Shown: one piece after another, positions 40,848 through 49,075 of the stretch | How positions within the stretch are numbered: the stretch's first letter is position 1 | Layout: every line of letters begins with the position of its first letter | DNA from: Bradyrhizobium stylosanthis | GTDB lineage: Bacteria > Pseudomonadota > Alphaproteobacteria > Rhizobiales > Xanthobacteraceae | Reading direction: 5' to 3' | Assembly (NCBI RefSeq): GCF_001641335.1 | Contig: NZ_LVEM01000003.1 | Span: 587,394-651,393, forward strand | Length of the DNA stretch: 64,000 nt | The notes under the pieces: generated by a model | The model's input: the letters and a program-made list of their open reading frames with translations, nothing else | Database searches by the model: none | Told to the model about the DNA's origin: nothing | Position numbers and translations under genes: made by a program

Positions 40848-41621
40848 CTAGATGGGACCGGCCTGCTTCCGGATCTCGTTCGCGATCGGCTTGAGCGTGT
40901 CCGCGGGAAGCTGGCCGACCAGCGTGTAGCCCATGCCTCGATCCGCCCAGGCGAAGCCCGCGACATCGCCGGTCGATTGCGGCAGCATCGGTGTCGCCTG
41001 ATCCGGGTTGCTCATCGGACGCGTCAGCACGACGAGGCGGTTGCCATGATCGTCGTCGTACATGAACATCGCGGCCGGACCATGCGACGTTGCAATGAGA
41101 CGTCCTCCCATCAGCCGATAGCCTGACACGGCGAGATCAGGCACCTTGACCGGCTGCTTTAGCCGGTTGGACACCCATTGCGTCAGCTCGGCACTGTCGG
41201 ACGCCCGTATCTCCACCGGCCGCACGCGATCCGGCGCATAGACGCCATAGGAGTAAGCCGCTTCCTGCGCCAACGCAGACAGTCCGCTCGAACGATCCGG
41301 CAACAGGCTGCGCATGGTCCAGCCGCCGAGGCCGCCGAGACCGAGGAGCAACAGCGCCGCGATCGCCGCCCACACTCTTGACGGGCGCCGCTTCCGGCTC
41401 TCGATGATGCGTGACAAGTTCAGCGCGGCCGGCAATGGTTCGTCGGTGATGGAGGCCAGCGCGTCACGCAACTGCTCGCGCTGGGCGGCGAAAGCCGCGA
41501 CGCGCTCCGCGACATCCACGTGATCGGCCAGATAGGATGCGACCTCGGCACGGCGCTCGGGCTCCAGCGCCTGGTCCACATACGCGTGGAGATCATCTTC
41601 CGCGATCGGCCGCCGGCTCAT
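40848..41621 (-). CDS. Membrane anti-sigma factor
   Basis: A 257-residue regulator that should hold the adjacent ECF sigma factor inactive. The N-terminal ~75 residues form the sigma-binding domain (AEDDLHAYVDQALEPERRAEVASYL), then one transmembrane helix (VWAAIAALLLLGLGGLGGWTM, about residue 95-115), then a periplasmic domain (YGVYAPDRVRPVEIRASDSAELTQWVSNRL, AMFMYDDDHGNRLVVLTRP). The zinc-binding H-x3-C-x2-C motif of many anti-sigma factors is absent: LADHVDVAERV has no Cys. It overlaps the sigma gene by ATGA. The signal is presumably sensed in the periplasm. Confidence 0.88.
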   Translation of the reverse strand: MSRRPIAEDDLHAYVDQALEPERRAEVASYLADHVDVAERVAAFAAQREQLRDALASITDEPLPAALNLSRIIESRKRRPSRVWAAIAALLLLGLGGLGGWTMRSLLPDRSSGLSALAQEAAYSYGVYAPDRVRPVEIRASDSAELTQWVSNRLKQPVKVPDLAVSGYRLMGGRLIATSHGPAAMFMYDDDHGNRLVVLTRPMSNPDQATPMLPQSTGDVAGFAWADRGMGYTLVGQLPADTLKPIANEIRKQAGPI

Positions 41622-42136
41622 TTCATGCTCCGCAATGCCACAACGTTCTCCGGTGCAACGCCGTCCATCTCCTGCAAAAGCCGTTCTCGCGCACGCGACA
41701 GGCGCGACATCACGGTTCCGACCGGGATGTTCAGTACGGCCGCGGCATCGGCATAGGAAAGATCCTCGACTGCAACGAGCAGCAACACGGCCCGCTGCTC
41801 CTCCGGCAGCTTCGCGAGCTTGTTCAGGACGTCCTGATAGATCACCCTGTGCTCCTGCGCGGCAGCGCTGACGAGTTCCTGCTCGCCTGCATCGTCGATC
41901 CGCATGTGCCTGCCCCGCGCCGTTGTCTGCCGGAATTGCGTGACCGCCAGATTGTGGAGGATGGTGAACAGCCAGGCTCGCACGCTGCCGTCGCGACGTT
42001 GATGCCAGCGGCTGACGGCACGCTCCAGGCAATCCTGGACCAGATCGTCAGCCGCCGAACGATCGCGCACGAGGGCGCGCGCATAGCGACGGAGCGCGGG
42101 GATCAGCGGTTCGACCTGAACCAGCATGTCCTTCAT
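41618..42136 (-). CDS. ECF-family RNA polymerase sigma factor
   Basis: A 172-residue sigma factor with regions 2 and 4 only. Region 2: LIPALRRYARALVRDRSAADDLVQDCLERAVSRW and VRAWLFTILHNLAVTQFR. Region 4: LPEEQRAVLLLVAVEDLSYADAAAVLNIPVGTVMSRLSRARERL, with the helix-turn-helix. It is coupled to the anti-sigma gene by a four-base overlap and follows the YncE-like gene by 40 bases. A candidate ECF promoter ahead of the first gene (44244-44268) suggests autoregulation of the four-gene unit. Confidence 0.93.
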   Translation of the reverse strand: MKDMLVQVEPLIPALRRYARALVRDRSAADDLVQDCLERAVSRWHQRRDGSVRAWLFTILHNLAVTQFRQTTARGRHMRIDDAGEQELVSAAAQEHRVIYQDVLNKLAKLPEEQRAVLLLVAVEDLSYADAAAVLNIPVGTVMSRLSRARERLLQEMDGVAPENVVALRSMK

Positions 42137-42176
42137 GGCGCGCTCCGCCTGCCCGCTATTGCTGCTCGACGTCGCG

Positions 42177-43649
42177 TCATCGCGTCTCGATCTGGACTGC
42201 CTCGCCCGGCCCGGCCGCGTCCCCGGATACGATCACCAGATAGCGCTTTCCGGCCGCAGCAGACTGGTCGACGACAATCTGCCGGATCGGCCCCGCCACG
42301 TTGACAATGGCCGATCCGGCCGGATTGGTCATGAAGGCTGCCAGCGGCTGCAGCGATCCGCCACCATCGCTGCGCTCCGCGAGCGCCAGCGTATATTTCT
42401 GCTTGGGCTGAAGTCCCGTCACCGAAGCCTGCAAGATCTGGATCAGGCCCTGATCGAACAGCGAGACGCTGGTCGGCGCCTTGGCGTCCGTTGACGCGTC
42501 CCTTGAACCAAGCGACAGATGAGCGACCTGGCCGGCCACACCCAGCGCCTGCAGATTCTGGCGGTCATCCGGGTTTGGCGCGGCGTTTGGAACATAGGCG
42601 ATCGCCTGCGGTGCCTGGCCGATCGGGACATTCGCCACCACGCTGTTGGTCGCGGTATCGATCGCCGCGAGGGCATCGGCATTCTCGAGCCCGACATAGA
42701 TCCGCGTGCCGTCGCCGGACGGCCAGACGCCGTGCGGCAGGTTGCCGACCGGGATCGTCGCGACCTGCGAGAAATCGTCGGTGCGGAACACCTTGACCTC
42801 GTTCAAGCCGCCGATCGTCACATAGGCAAAAGTCCCCTTGGCGGTATGCGCGAAGTTGACGTGATTTGTGATCGGACCGGTGTCGATCGTCTTGATCGGG
42901 TTGAATGGCGGCCTGGCGTTGAACACCTGTGTGCGGCCGGTATCCTTCAGCGTGAACCAGACCTGATTTCCATCCGGTGTCGCCGCGATGTTCGGGCAGA
43001 ACGGGCTCTCCTGCTTCACCTTGGCAATGATCTTGTGCTCAGCGACGTCGACGACGTCGGTCTCGGGATTGAAGGACGAGCAGATGTAGCCGTATTTGCC
43101 GTCAGGCGAGAAGATCTGCATGCCCGGCCCGTTCGGGGTGATGATACGGGTCTTCTCCGTAAAACTCTTTGCATCGATCACCGAGATATAGTTCTCGCCG
43201 CGAACGGTGACCCAGACCTCCTTGCCGTCAGGCGTGAAGAACGCCTCGTGCGGCGACCGCCCGACATAGGTCGTATGCTTGACCGCGTTGGTCGCAGTGT
43301 CGATGAACGTCACCGAATTGGAGCCGATCGACACCACGGCGAGCGTCCTGTGATCGGGCGAGAACCCCATGCCATGCACGAGAACCTGCCCCTTGTAGAG
43401 CGGGCTGAAATTGCCGGGCTGCGGGTCGCCCAGCCGGATCACACCGAGCAGCTTGTTGTCGACGGGATCGGTGACCGAAACCGTGTTCGAGAACTGCTCC
43501 GCCGCGTAGACGCGGTCGTGATGGCTAACCTGAATATCGGGCGCGGACAATGCACCAGGCGCCTGCCCCGCCCATGCGGCGGAACCGGTGGCAAGCATCG
43601 TAGCCGCCAGAAAAATGCTCTTCATGATGTTGTTTCGCGGCGTCTTCAT
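42177..43649 (-). CDS. Exported YncE-like beta-propeller protein
   Basis: A 490-residue periplasmic protein with a signal peptide (MLATGSAAWAGQAPG). Repeated blades of about 45 residues are visible: NTVSVTDPVDNKLLGVI, SVTFIDTATNAVKHTTYVG, YISVIDAKSFTEKTRII, TDVVDVAEHKIIAKV, and ALAAIDTATNSVVANVPIG, separated by FSPDGK or TPDGN turns typical of seven-bladed YVTN/YncE propellers. A C-terminal ~110-residue beta domain follows. The ATG at 43649 is favoured by AGGAA upstream; a second Met lies eight codons on. It is 10 bases from the DUF305 gene. The ligand is unknown. Confidence 0.87.
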   Translation of the reverse strand: MKTPRNNIMKSIFLAATMLATGSAAWAGQAPGALSAPDIQVSHHDRVYAAEQFSNTVSVTDPVDNKLLGVIRLGDPQPGNFSPLYKGQVLVHGMGFSPDHRTLAVVSIGSNSVTFIDTATNAVKHTTYVGRSPHEAFFTPDGKEVWVTVRGENYISVIDAKSFTEKTRIITPNGPGMQIFSPDGKYGYICSSFNPETDVVDVAEHKIIAKVKQESPFCPNIAATPDGNQVWFTLKDTGRTQVFNARPPFNPIKTIDTGPITNHVNFAHTAKGTFAYVTIGGLNEVKVFRTDDFSQVATIPVGNLPHGVWPSGDGTRIYVGLENADALAAIDTATNSVVANVPIGQAPQAIAYVPNAAPNPDDRQNLQALGVAGQVAHLSLGSRDASTDAKAPTSVSLFDQGLIQILQASVTGLQPKQKYTLALAERSDGGGSLQPLAAFMTNPAGSAIVNVAGPIRQIVVDQSAAAGKRYLVIVSGDAAGPGEAVQIETR

Positions 43650-43659
43650 CTTGAGGTTC

Positions 43660-44208
43660 CTACTTCTTCGTTCCGGCGGACATGTCCATCTGCATGCCAG
43701 AATGGCGATGAACATTTGCGAGGGGAACGGGTGGCACTGGCTGAGTCGGGGCAGGCGTCGTGTCCGTCGCCGGTTCGCCGATCGCGAGCTTCATGGCTGC
43801 GATCTCCTGCATCTGGTCGACGATGATTTCCTGGGCGATGCGCCGCAACTGCTCGTTCTTGCCGTAGCGCAATTCGATGATCGCCATATCGATTGCGCCC
43901 TGATGATGCGGAATCATCATCGCGGCGAAATCGCGATCGACGTCGCCGGTCGGCTTGGCCGCCATGTCGTTCATCATCTTCGTCATCGCGGCATCGTTTT
44001 CTTCCAGGAACGCACGTTCCTCGGCACTCGTCGCAGCCGGCGGACTTACCGGGTGGGATTCATGCGCGAGCACGAGCGAGGGAAGCGCAAATGCCACGAG
44101 AATACGCGCGCCGACGAGCGCCGTGCCGAAGCCAGACCTTACGAGGCGAAGTCTTGGCCATCTGCATGCGCCCGCCGCAGCGACGCTACGAAACCGTGAT
44201 TGGTGCAT
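43660..44208 (-). CDS. DUF305 (CopM-like) exported protein with His/Met-rich tail
   Basis: A 182-residue protein with a long basic leader and a hydrophobic export segment (GARILVAFALPSLVLAH). The DUF305 ferritin-like helical domain carries the hallmark DRDFAAMMIPHHQGAIDMA and a final IIVDQMQEIAAMK. The C-terminus VHRHSGMQMDMSAGTKK is rich in His and Met, suggesting copper or another soft metal ion. The ATG at 44208 has GGGAG six bases upstream; an earlier in-frame start is possible. It leads the DUF305-propeller-sigma-anti-sigma operon. Confidence 0.87.
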   Translation of the reverse strand: MHQSRFRSVAAAGACRWPRLRLVRSGFGTALVGARILVAFALPSLVLAHESHPVSPPAATSAEERAFLEENDAAMTKMMNDMAAKPTGDVDRDFAAMMIPHHQGAIDMAIIELRYGKNEQLRRIAQEIIVDQMQEIAAMKLAIGEPATDTTPAPTQPVPPVPLANVHRHSGMQMDMSAGTKK

Positions 44209-44243
44209 TTCGAACTCCCATGCGGGTGGTTGCATGGGGGTAT

Positions 44244-44268
44244 GACGCACGGGCGCGCGTTCTATTCC
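44244..44268 (-). promoter_or_regulatory. Candidate ECF sigma promoter of the DUF305 operon
   Basis: On the minus strand, GGAATA (44268-44263) and CGTC (44247-44244) are separated by 15 bases, a typical GGAA-type -35 and CGTC -10 of ECF promoters. The -10 lies 35 bases from the ATG at 44208. The best candidate to read it is the sigma factor encoded at 41618. Confidence 0.5.
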
Positions 44269-44309
44269 GGCCCGTCCATCACATAAATGTCAGCAGGCAA
44301 ACGGGCGCC

Positions 44310-45098
44310 TTAGCCGCGCCCGTCCGACGCGGTCGGCCGCCAGACCAGCAGGCGCCGCTCGACCAGCGTCACCCCGTAGTCGATCAGGATGACGAAGGCC
44401 GACAGCACGAACATGCCGGCGAACACGCCGGCAACGTCGAACACGCCCTCGGCCTGCTGGATCAGATAGCCGAGGCCCGCGGCCGATCCCAGATACTCGC
44501 CGACGACCGCGCCGACCACGGCGAAGCCGACCGAGGTGTGCAGCGAGGAGAACATCCAGGACAGCGCCGACGGCCAATAGACGTGCTGCATCAACTGCCG
44601 CTCGCTCATGCCGAGCATGCGGCCGTTGTCGAGCACGGTGCGGCTGACTTCCTTCACGCCCTGATAGACGTTGAAGAAGACGATGAAGAACACCAACGTC
44701 ACGCCGAGCGCGACCTTGGACCAGATGCCGAGGCCGAGCCACAGCGCGAAGATCGGCGCCAGCACCACGCGCGGCAGCGCGTTGACCATCTTCACGTAGG
44801 GGTCGAACACCGCGGCAACGATCGGCTGGCGTGCGAACCAGAAGCCGACCAGCACGCCGCCGAGCGATCCGATCACGAAGGCGAGGATCGATTCCGCCAG
44901 CGTGATGCCGAGATGCTTCCAGATCACGCCGGAGGCGAACCACTTCACGATCTGGCTGAACACGTCGAGCGGATTGGAGAAGAAGAACGGCGGCAGCAGG
45001 ATCTTGCCGAACACGGGGACGGTCGACAGCACCTGCCACAGCACGATGCAGACCACAGCGACCAGCACTTGCAGCGCAAACAGCGTCGGGCGCGACAT
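44310..45098 (-). CDS. ABC transporter permease, SsuC/TauC-like
   Basis: An inner-membrane subunit of 262 residues with about six helices, the usual size for nitrate/sulfonate/taurine permeases. It begins MSRPTLFALQVLVAVVCIVLWQVL. The ligand-side ILLPPFFFSNPLDVF and the coupling loop DNGRMLGMSERQLMQHVYWPSA match the family. The start ATG shares one base with the ATPase stop (TGATG); a GTG three bases upstream is also possible. No binding protein is adjacent; the orphan at 39194-40219 is the nearest candidate on the same strand. Confidence 0.9.
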   Translation of the reverse strand: MSRPTLFALQVLVAVVCIVLWQVLSTVPVFGKILLPPFFFSNPLDVFSQIVKWFASGVIWKHLGITLAESILAFVIGSLGGVLVGFWFARQPIVAAVFDPYVKMVNALPRVVLAPIFALWLGLGIWSKVALGVTLVFFIVFFNVYQGVKEVSRTVLDNGRMLGMSERQLMQHVYWPSALSWMFSSLHTSVGFAVVGAVVGEYLGSAAGLGYLIQQAEGVFDVAGVFAGMFVLSAFVILIDYGVTLVERRLLVWRPTASDGRG

Positions 45099-45916
45099 CA
45101 CACCGCCTCCGCCGCGTGGGTGGATTGCGCGTAGCCCTTCATCACCTCGTCCTTCAGCACGCTCCAGATCTCGCGGTGAAGCGCGTGGAACTCCTTGTCG
45201 AGCCGCACCTCGAAGATGTCGCGCGGCCGCGGCAGCGTCACCTTCCAGTCGCCGATGATGCGCGAGGACGGCCCGGCCGACATGATCACGACGCGGTCGG
45301 CGAGCGCGATCGCCTCTTCGAGATCATGGGTGACGAACAGCACCGCCTTGCGGTCGGCGCTCCACAAGTCGAGCAGGAGGTTGCCCATCACCTGGCGCGT
45401 CTGCGCATCGAGCGGCCCGAACGGCTCGTCCATGAGCAGGATTTTGGGGTCGCGGATCAGCACCTGCGCCAGGGCGACGCGCTTGCGCTGGCCGCCGGAG
45501 AGCATGTGCGGATAGCGCCCCGCGAAGGCGCCGAGGCCCACGGAAGTCAGCCATTTCTGCGCCCGCGGCAGCGCCTCGGCGCGAGGCGTGCCCTTGATCT
45601 CGAGCCCGATCGCGACGTTGTCGAGCGCGGTCTTCCAGGGAAAGAGCGCGTCGGCCTGGAACAAATAGCCGGCATCCCGGTTCAGCCCCGCGAGCGGCTG
45701 GTCGAAGATCCTGACGCTGCCGGCGGCGGGCTTGAGCAGCCCGGCCGCGACGTTCAGCAGCGTCGATTTCCCGCAGCCGGTCGGACCGACAATGGCCACG
45801 AACTCGCCCTGCGCGACCGCAAGATGCGCCTTCTCCACCGCCGTATAGACCCGGCCGTCTCCGAGGCGGAACGCAACCTTGGCATCTTCCAGCGCCACTG
45901 CCGTGGGCGTTGTCAT
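45098..45916 (-). CDS. ABC transporter ATP-binding protein, SsuB/TauB-like
   Basis: A cytoplasmic ATPase of 272 residues. Walker A GPTGCGKST, Q-loop YLFQADALFPWKTALDNV, signature LSGGQRKRVALAQVL, Walker B ILLMDEPFGPLD and switch VTHDLEE are all intact. The C-terminal ~40 residues (DIFEVRLDKEFHALHREIWSVLKDEV) match the nitrate/taurine subfamily. The ATG at 45916 has GGAGG upstream. It is the first gene of a two-gene unit with the permease. The substrate is unknown; sulfonate, taurine, nitrate or a pyrimidine precursor are possible by family. Confidence 0.92.
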   Translation of the reverse strand: MTTPTAVALEDAKVAFRLGDGRVYTAVEKAHLAVAQGEFVAIVGPTGCGKSTLLNVAAGLLKPAAGSVRIFDQPLAGLNRDAGYLFQADALFPWKTALDNVAIGLEIKGTPRAEALPRAQKWLTSVGLGAFAGRYPHMLSGGQRKRVALAQVLIRDPKILLMDEPFGPLDAQTRQVMGNLLLDLWSADRKAVLFVTHDLEEAIALADRVVIMSAGPSSRIIGDWKVTLPRPRDIFEVRLDKEFHALHREIWSVLKDEVMKGYAQSTHAAEAV

Positions 45917-46014
45917 GTGTTTCCTCCGAACTCTGCTCGATGCCTTAGCCTCTCGCGCCGCCAAGTTCAATCAAGCCGCCAAGCGTGCTACGCATGGGGG
46001 CAGTCATCCCCTTC

Positions 46015-46173
46015 ACCCTCCCCTGGAGGGGGAGGGTCGGTGCGCATGAAGCGTAGCGAAATGTGAGACGGGGTGGGGTGACGGTCTCTCCCCATCCAAC
46101 AGTGCCCGAGTGGAGAGATCACCCCACCCCGCTCGCGCTACGCGCAATCGACCCTCCCCCTCCAGGGGAGGGT
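46015..46173. repeat. 159-bp element with perfect 25-bp terminal inverted repeats
   Basis: The 25 bases at 46015-46039 (starting ACCCTCCCCTGGAGGG) are the exact reverse complement of 46149-46173, and each arm is itself nearly palindromic. Inner pairs (GGGGTGGGGTGA with TCACCCCACCCC, and TCTCTCC with GGAGAGA) make one long folded structure. It ends 24 bases before the ATG at 46198. The remainder of 45917-46197 shows no gene. Confidence 0.85.
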
Positions 46174-46197
46174 AAGAGAAGAGCGAGCCCACCTGCG

Positions 46198-46976
<779 letters not shown>

Positions 46977-46980
<4 letters not shown>

Positions 46981-48536
46981 GCCTGCTCTCCGATCCGCGC
47001 TGGGGCGAGGCGCTGTCGCATCTGCCCGATTATCTCGGCAACCATGTGCGGGTGAGCCTCGCCGCGCTCGCGATCGGCCTCGCCGTCAGCCTGCCGCTGG
47101 CGATCCTGACGCGCAACCGGCCGGTCCCGCGCGCTGTATTGCTTGCGCTCGCCAGCATCGTGCAGACCGTGCCCGGGCTGGCGCTGCTCGCGCTGTTCTA
47201 TCCGCTGCTGCTGCTGGCCGCCTCCGTCACGCTCGCGTGGTTCGGCGTTTCCTTCTCCGCATTCGGTTTCCTGCCGGCGATGCTGGCGCTGGCGCTCTAT
47301 TCGATGCTGCCGGTGCTGCGCAACGGCATCACCGGTCTCAACGGCATCGATCCCGCCCTGATCGAAGCCGCCAAGGGCGTCGGCATGACGCCGCGGCAGT
47401 CGCTTGTGATGGTCGAGCTGCCGCTGGCGCTGCCGGTGATGATGGCCGGCATCCGCACCGCTGCCGTGTGGGTGATCGGCACCGCGACGCTCTCGACCCC
47501 GATCGGGCAGACCAGCCTCGGCAATTACATCTTCGCGGGATTGCAGACCCAGAACTGGGTGTTCGTGCTGTTCGGCTGCGCTGCCTCGGCGCTGCTCGCG
47601 CTCGCCGTCGACCAGTTGCTCGGCCTGATCGAGAGCGGCCTGCGCCACCGCAGCCGCTTGCGCACGGCGCTCGGCGGCGTCGGGATCGCAGCGCTGGTGG
47701 CGGCCACGCTGGTGCCGACCATGGCGCGCTCGTCGTCAGGCTATGTGGTCGGCGCCAAGACGTTTGCCGAGCAATATGTGCTGTCGGCGTTGATGAGGGA
47801 CCGCCTGCAGGCGGCGGGCCTCTCGGCCACGGCGCGGTCCGGTCTCGGCTCCAGCGTGATCTTCGAGGCGCTGAAGGCCGGCGACATCGATCTCTATGTC
47901 GATTATTCCGGCACGCTCTGGGCCAACCAGCTGCATCGGACCGACATCAAGCCGCGCGCGGAACTGTTGGCAGAGCTGAAGACGGCGCTCGCCAGGGACA
48001 ACATCACCCTGCTCGGCGAGCTCGGCTTCGAGAATGCCTATGCGCTGGTGATCCCGAAGAAGCGCGCGGAAGCACTCGGCATCCGCAGCATCGCCGATCT
48101 CGCCGCGCATGCATCGACGCTCTCGATTGCCGGCGACTACGAATTCTTCTCACGCCCCGAATGGGCGGCGCTGCAGAAGGCCTATGGGCTGCAATTCCGT
48201 GCCCAGCGCCAGATGCAGCCGGATTTCATGTATGCGGCGGTCGCCAGCGGTGAGGTCGACGTCATCGCCGGCTACACCAGCGACGGCCTGATAGCGAAAT
48301 ACGATCTCGTCACGCTCGACGATCCCAAGCACGCGATCCCGCCCTACGACGCCATCCTGCTGCTGGCGCCGAAGCGCGCCGGCGACGAGCGGCTCAAGTC
48401 GGCGTTGCAACCGCTGCTCGGCAAGATCGACATCGCCACCATGCGCGAGGCGAATTTGCGCGCCAGCGGTAACGACGCAAATTCGTCACCGGATGCCGTG
48501 GCGAAGTGGCTGTGGGGGAAAGTGGGCCAGCGCTAG
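46977..48536 (+). CDS. Osmoprotectant ABC permease fused to its substrate-binding domain
   Basis: A 519-residue fusion. Residues 1 to ~245 form the permease, with about six helices and the coupling loop DPALIEAAKGVGMTPRQSLVMVELPLALP. Residues ~255 to 519 form an OpuAC/OsmX-type binding domain that starts YVVGAKTFAEQYVLSALM and includes GLGSSVIFEALKAGDIDLYVDYSGTLWANQL and AAVASGEVDVIAGYTSDGLI. The binding domain is tethered on the periplasmic side by the last helix. The gene overlaps the ATPase gene by ATGA, so two genes encode the whole importer. The ligand is probably a quaternary amine. Confidence 0.93.
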
Positions 48537-48560
48537 GCCTTCCCCCATCCGCCGCCCTTG

Positions 48561-48938
48561 CTACGTCTTCTCGGTCGCGCCTCCGGCATCGACCCAGTCC
48601 TTGAAGCCGCCGACATTGTAGACATGGCCGTAGCCCATGTCCTGAAGCAGCTTGCCGGCGAGCGCAGAACGGCCGCCGGACGCGCAATAGAGGATCACGG
48701 TCTTGTCCCTGGCGAGGGTCTTGTCGTGATAGGGCGAATCCGGGTCGGCCCGGAACTCCAGCATGCCGCGGGAGATATTCAGCGCGCCCGGGATTTTTCC
48801 GCTCTTCTCGACTTCCGGTGCATCGCGCACGTCGAGCACGAGCGCGCCCTTCCCGATCATCTCCTTGGCCTGGGCGGGCGAGATCTTCGGCACGGCCGCG
48901 TTGGCGGCCTCGAGCATCTGTTTCACGGAAATGGCCAA
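48561..48938 (-). CDS. Rhodanese-like sulfurtransferase domain protein
   Basis: A single rhodanese domain of 125 residues, cytoplasmic by the lack of a signal. The chain ISPAQAKEMIGKGALVLDVRDAPEVEKSGKIPGALN leads to the active-site loop YCASGGRSALAG with its persulfide Cys, and ends YNVGGFKDWVDAGG. The start is taken as TTG at 48938, which lies six bases after AAGGAG; no ATG or GTG with a ribosome-binding site fits, since the nearest in-frame ATG would remove the first helix. Rhodaneses move sulfane sulfur to thiols or cyanide. Monocistronic. Confidence 0.87.
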   Translation of the reverse strand: MAISVKQMLEAANAAVPKISPAQAKEMIGKGALVLDVRDAPEVEKSGKIPGALNISRGMLEFRADPDSPYHDKTLARDKTVILYCASGGRSALAGKLLQDMGYGHVYNVGGFKDWVDAGGATEKT

Positions 48939-49075
48939 TGACGTCTCCTTTGGGTTGACGGTTGTTCGGGCCCCCATTAGCCGGCATCGTCCGTCATCGC
49001 GTCCCTCGATCGGACGACGACGCCAAGGCCGAAATATCCACGGCCGCGGTGGCGAATGAATGGCCGCGATGGAGG

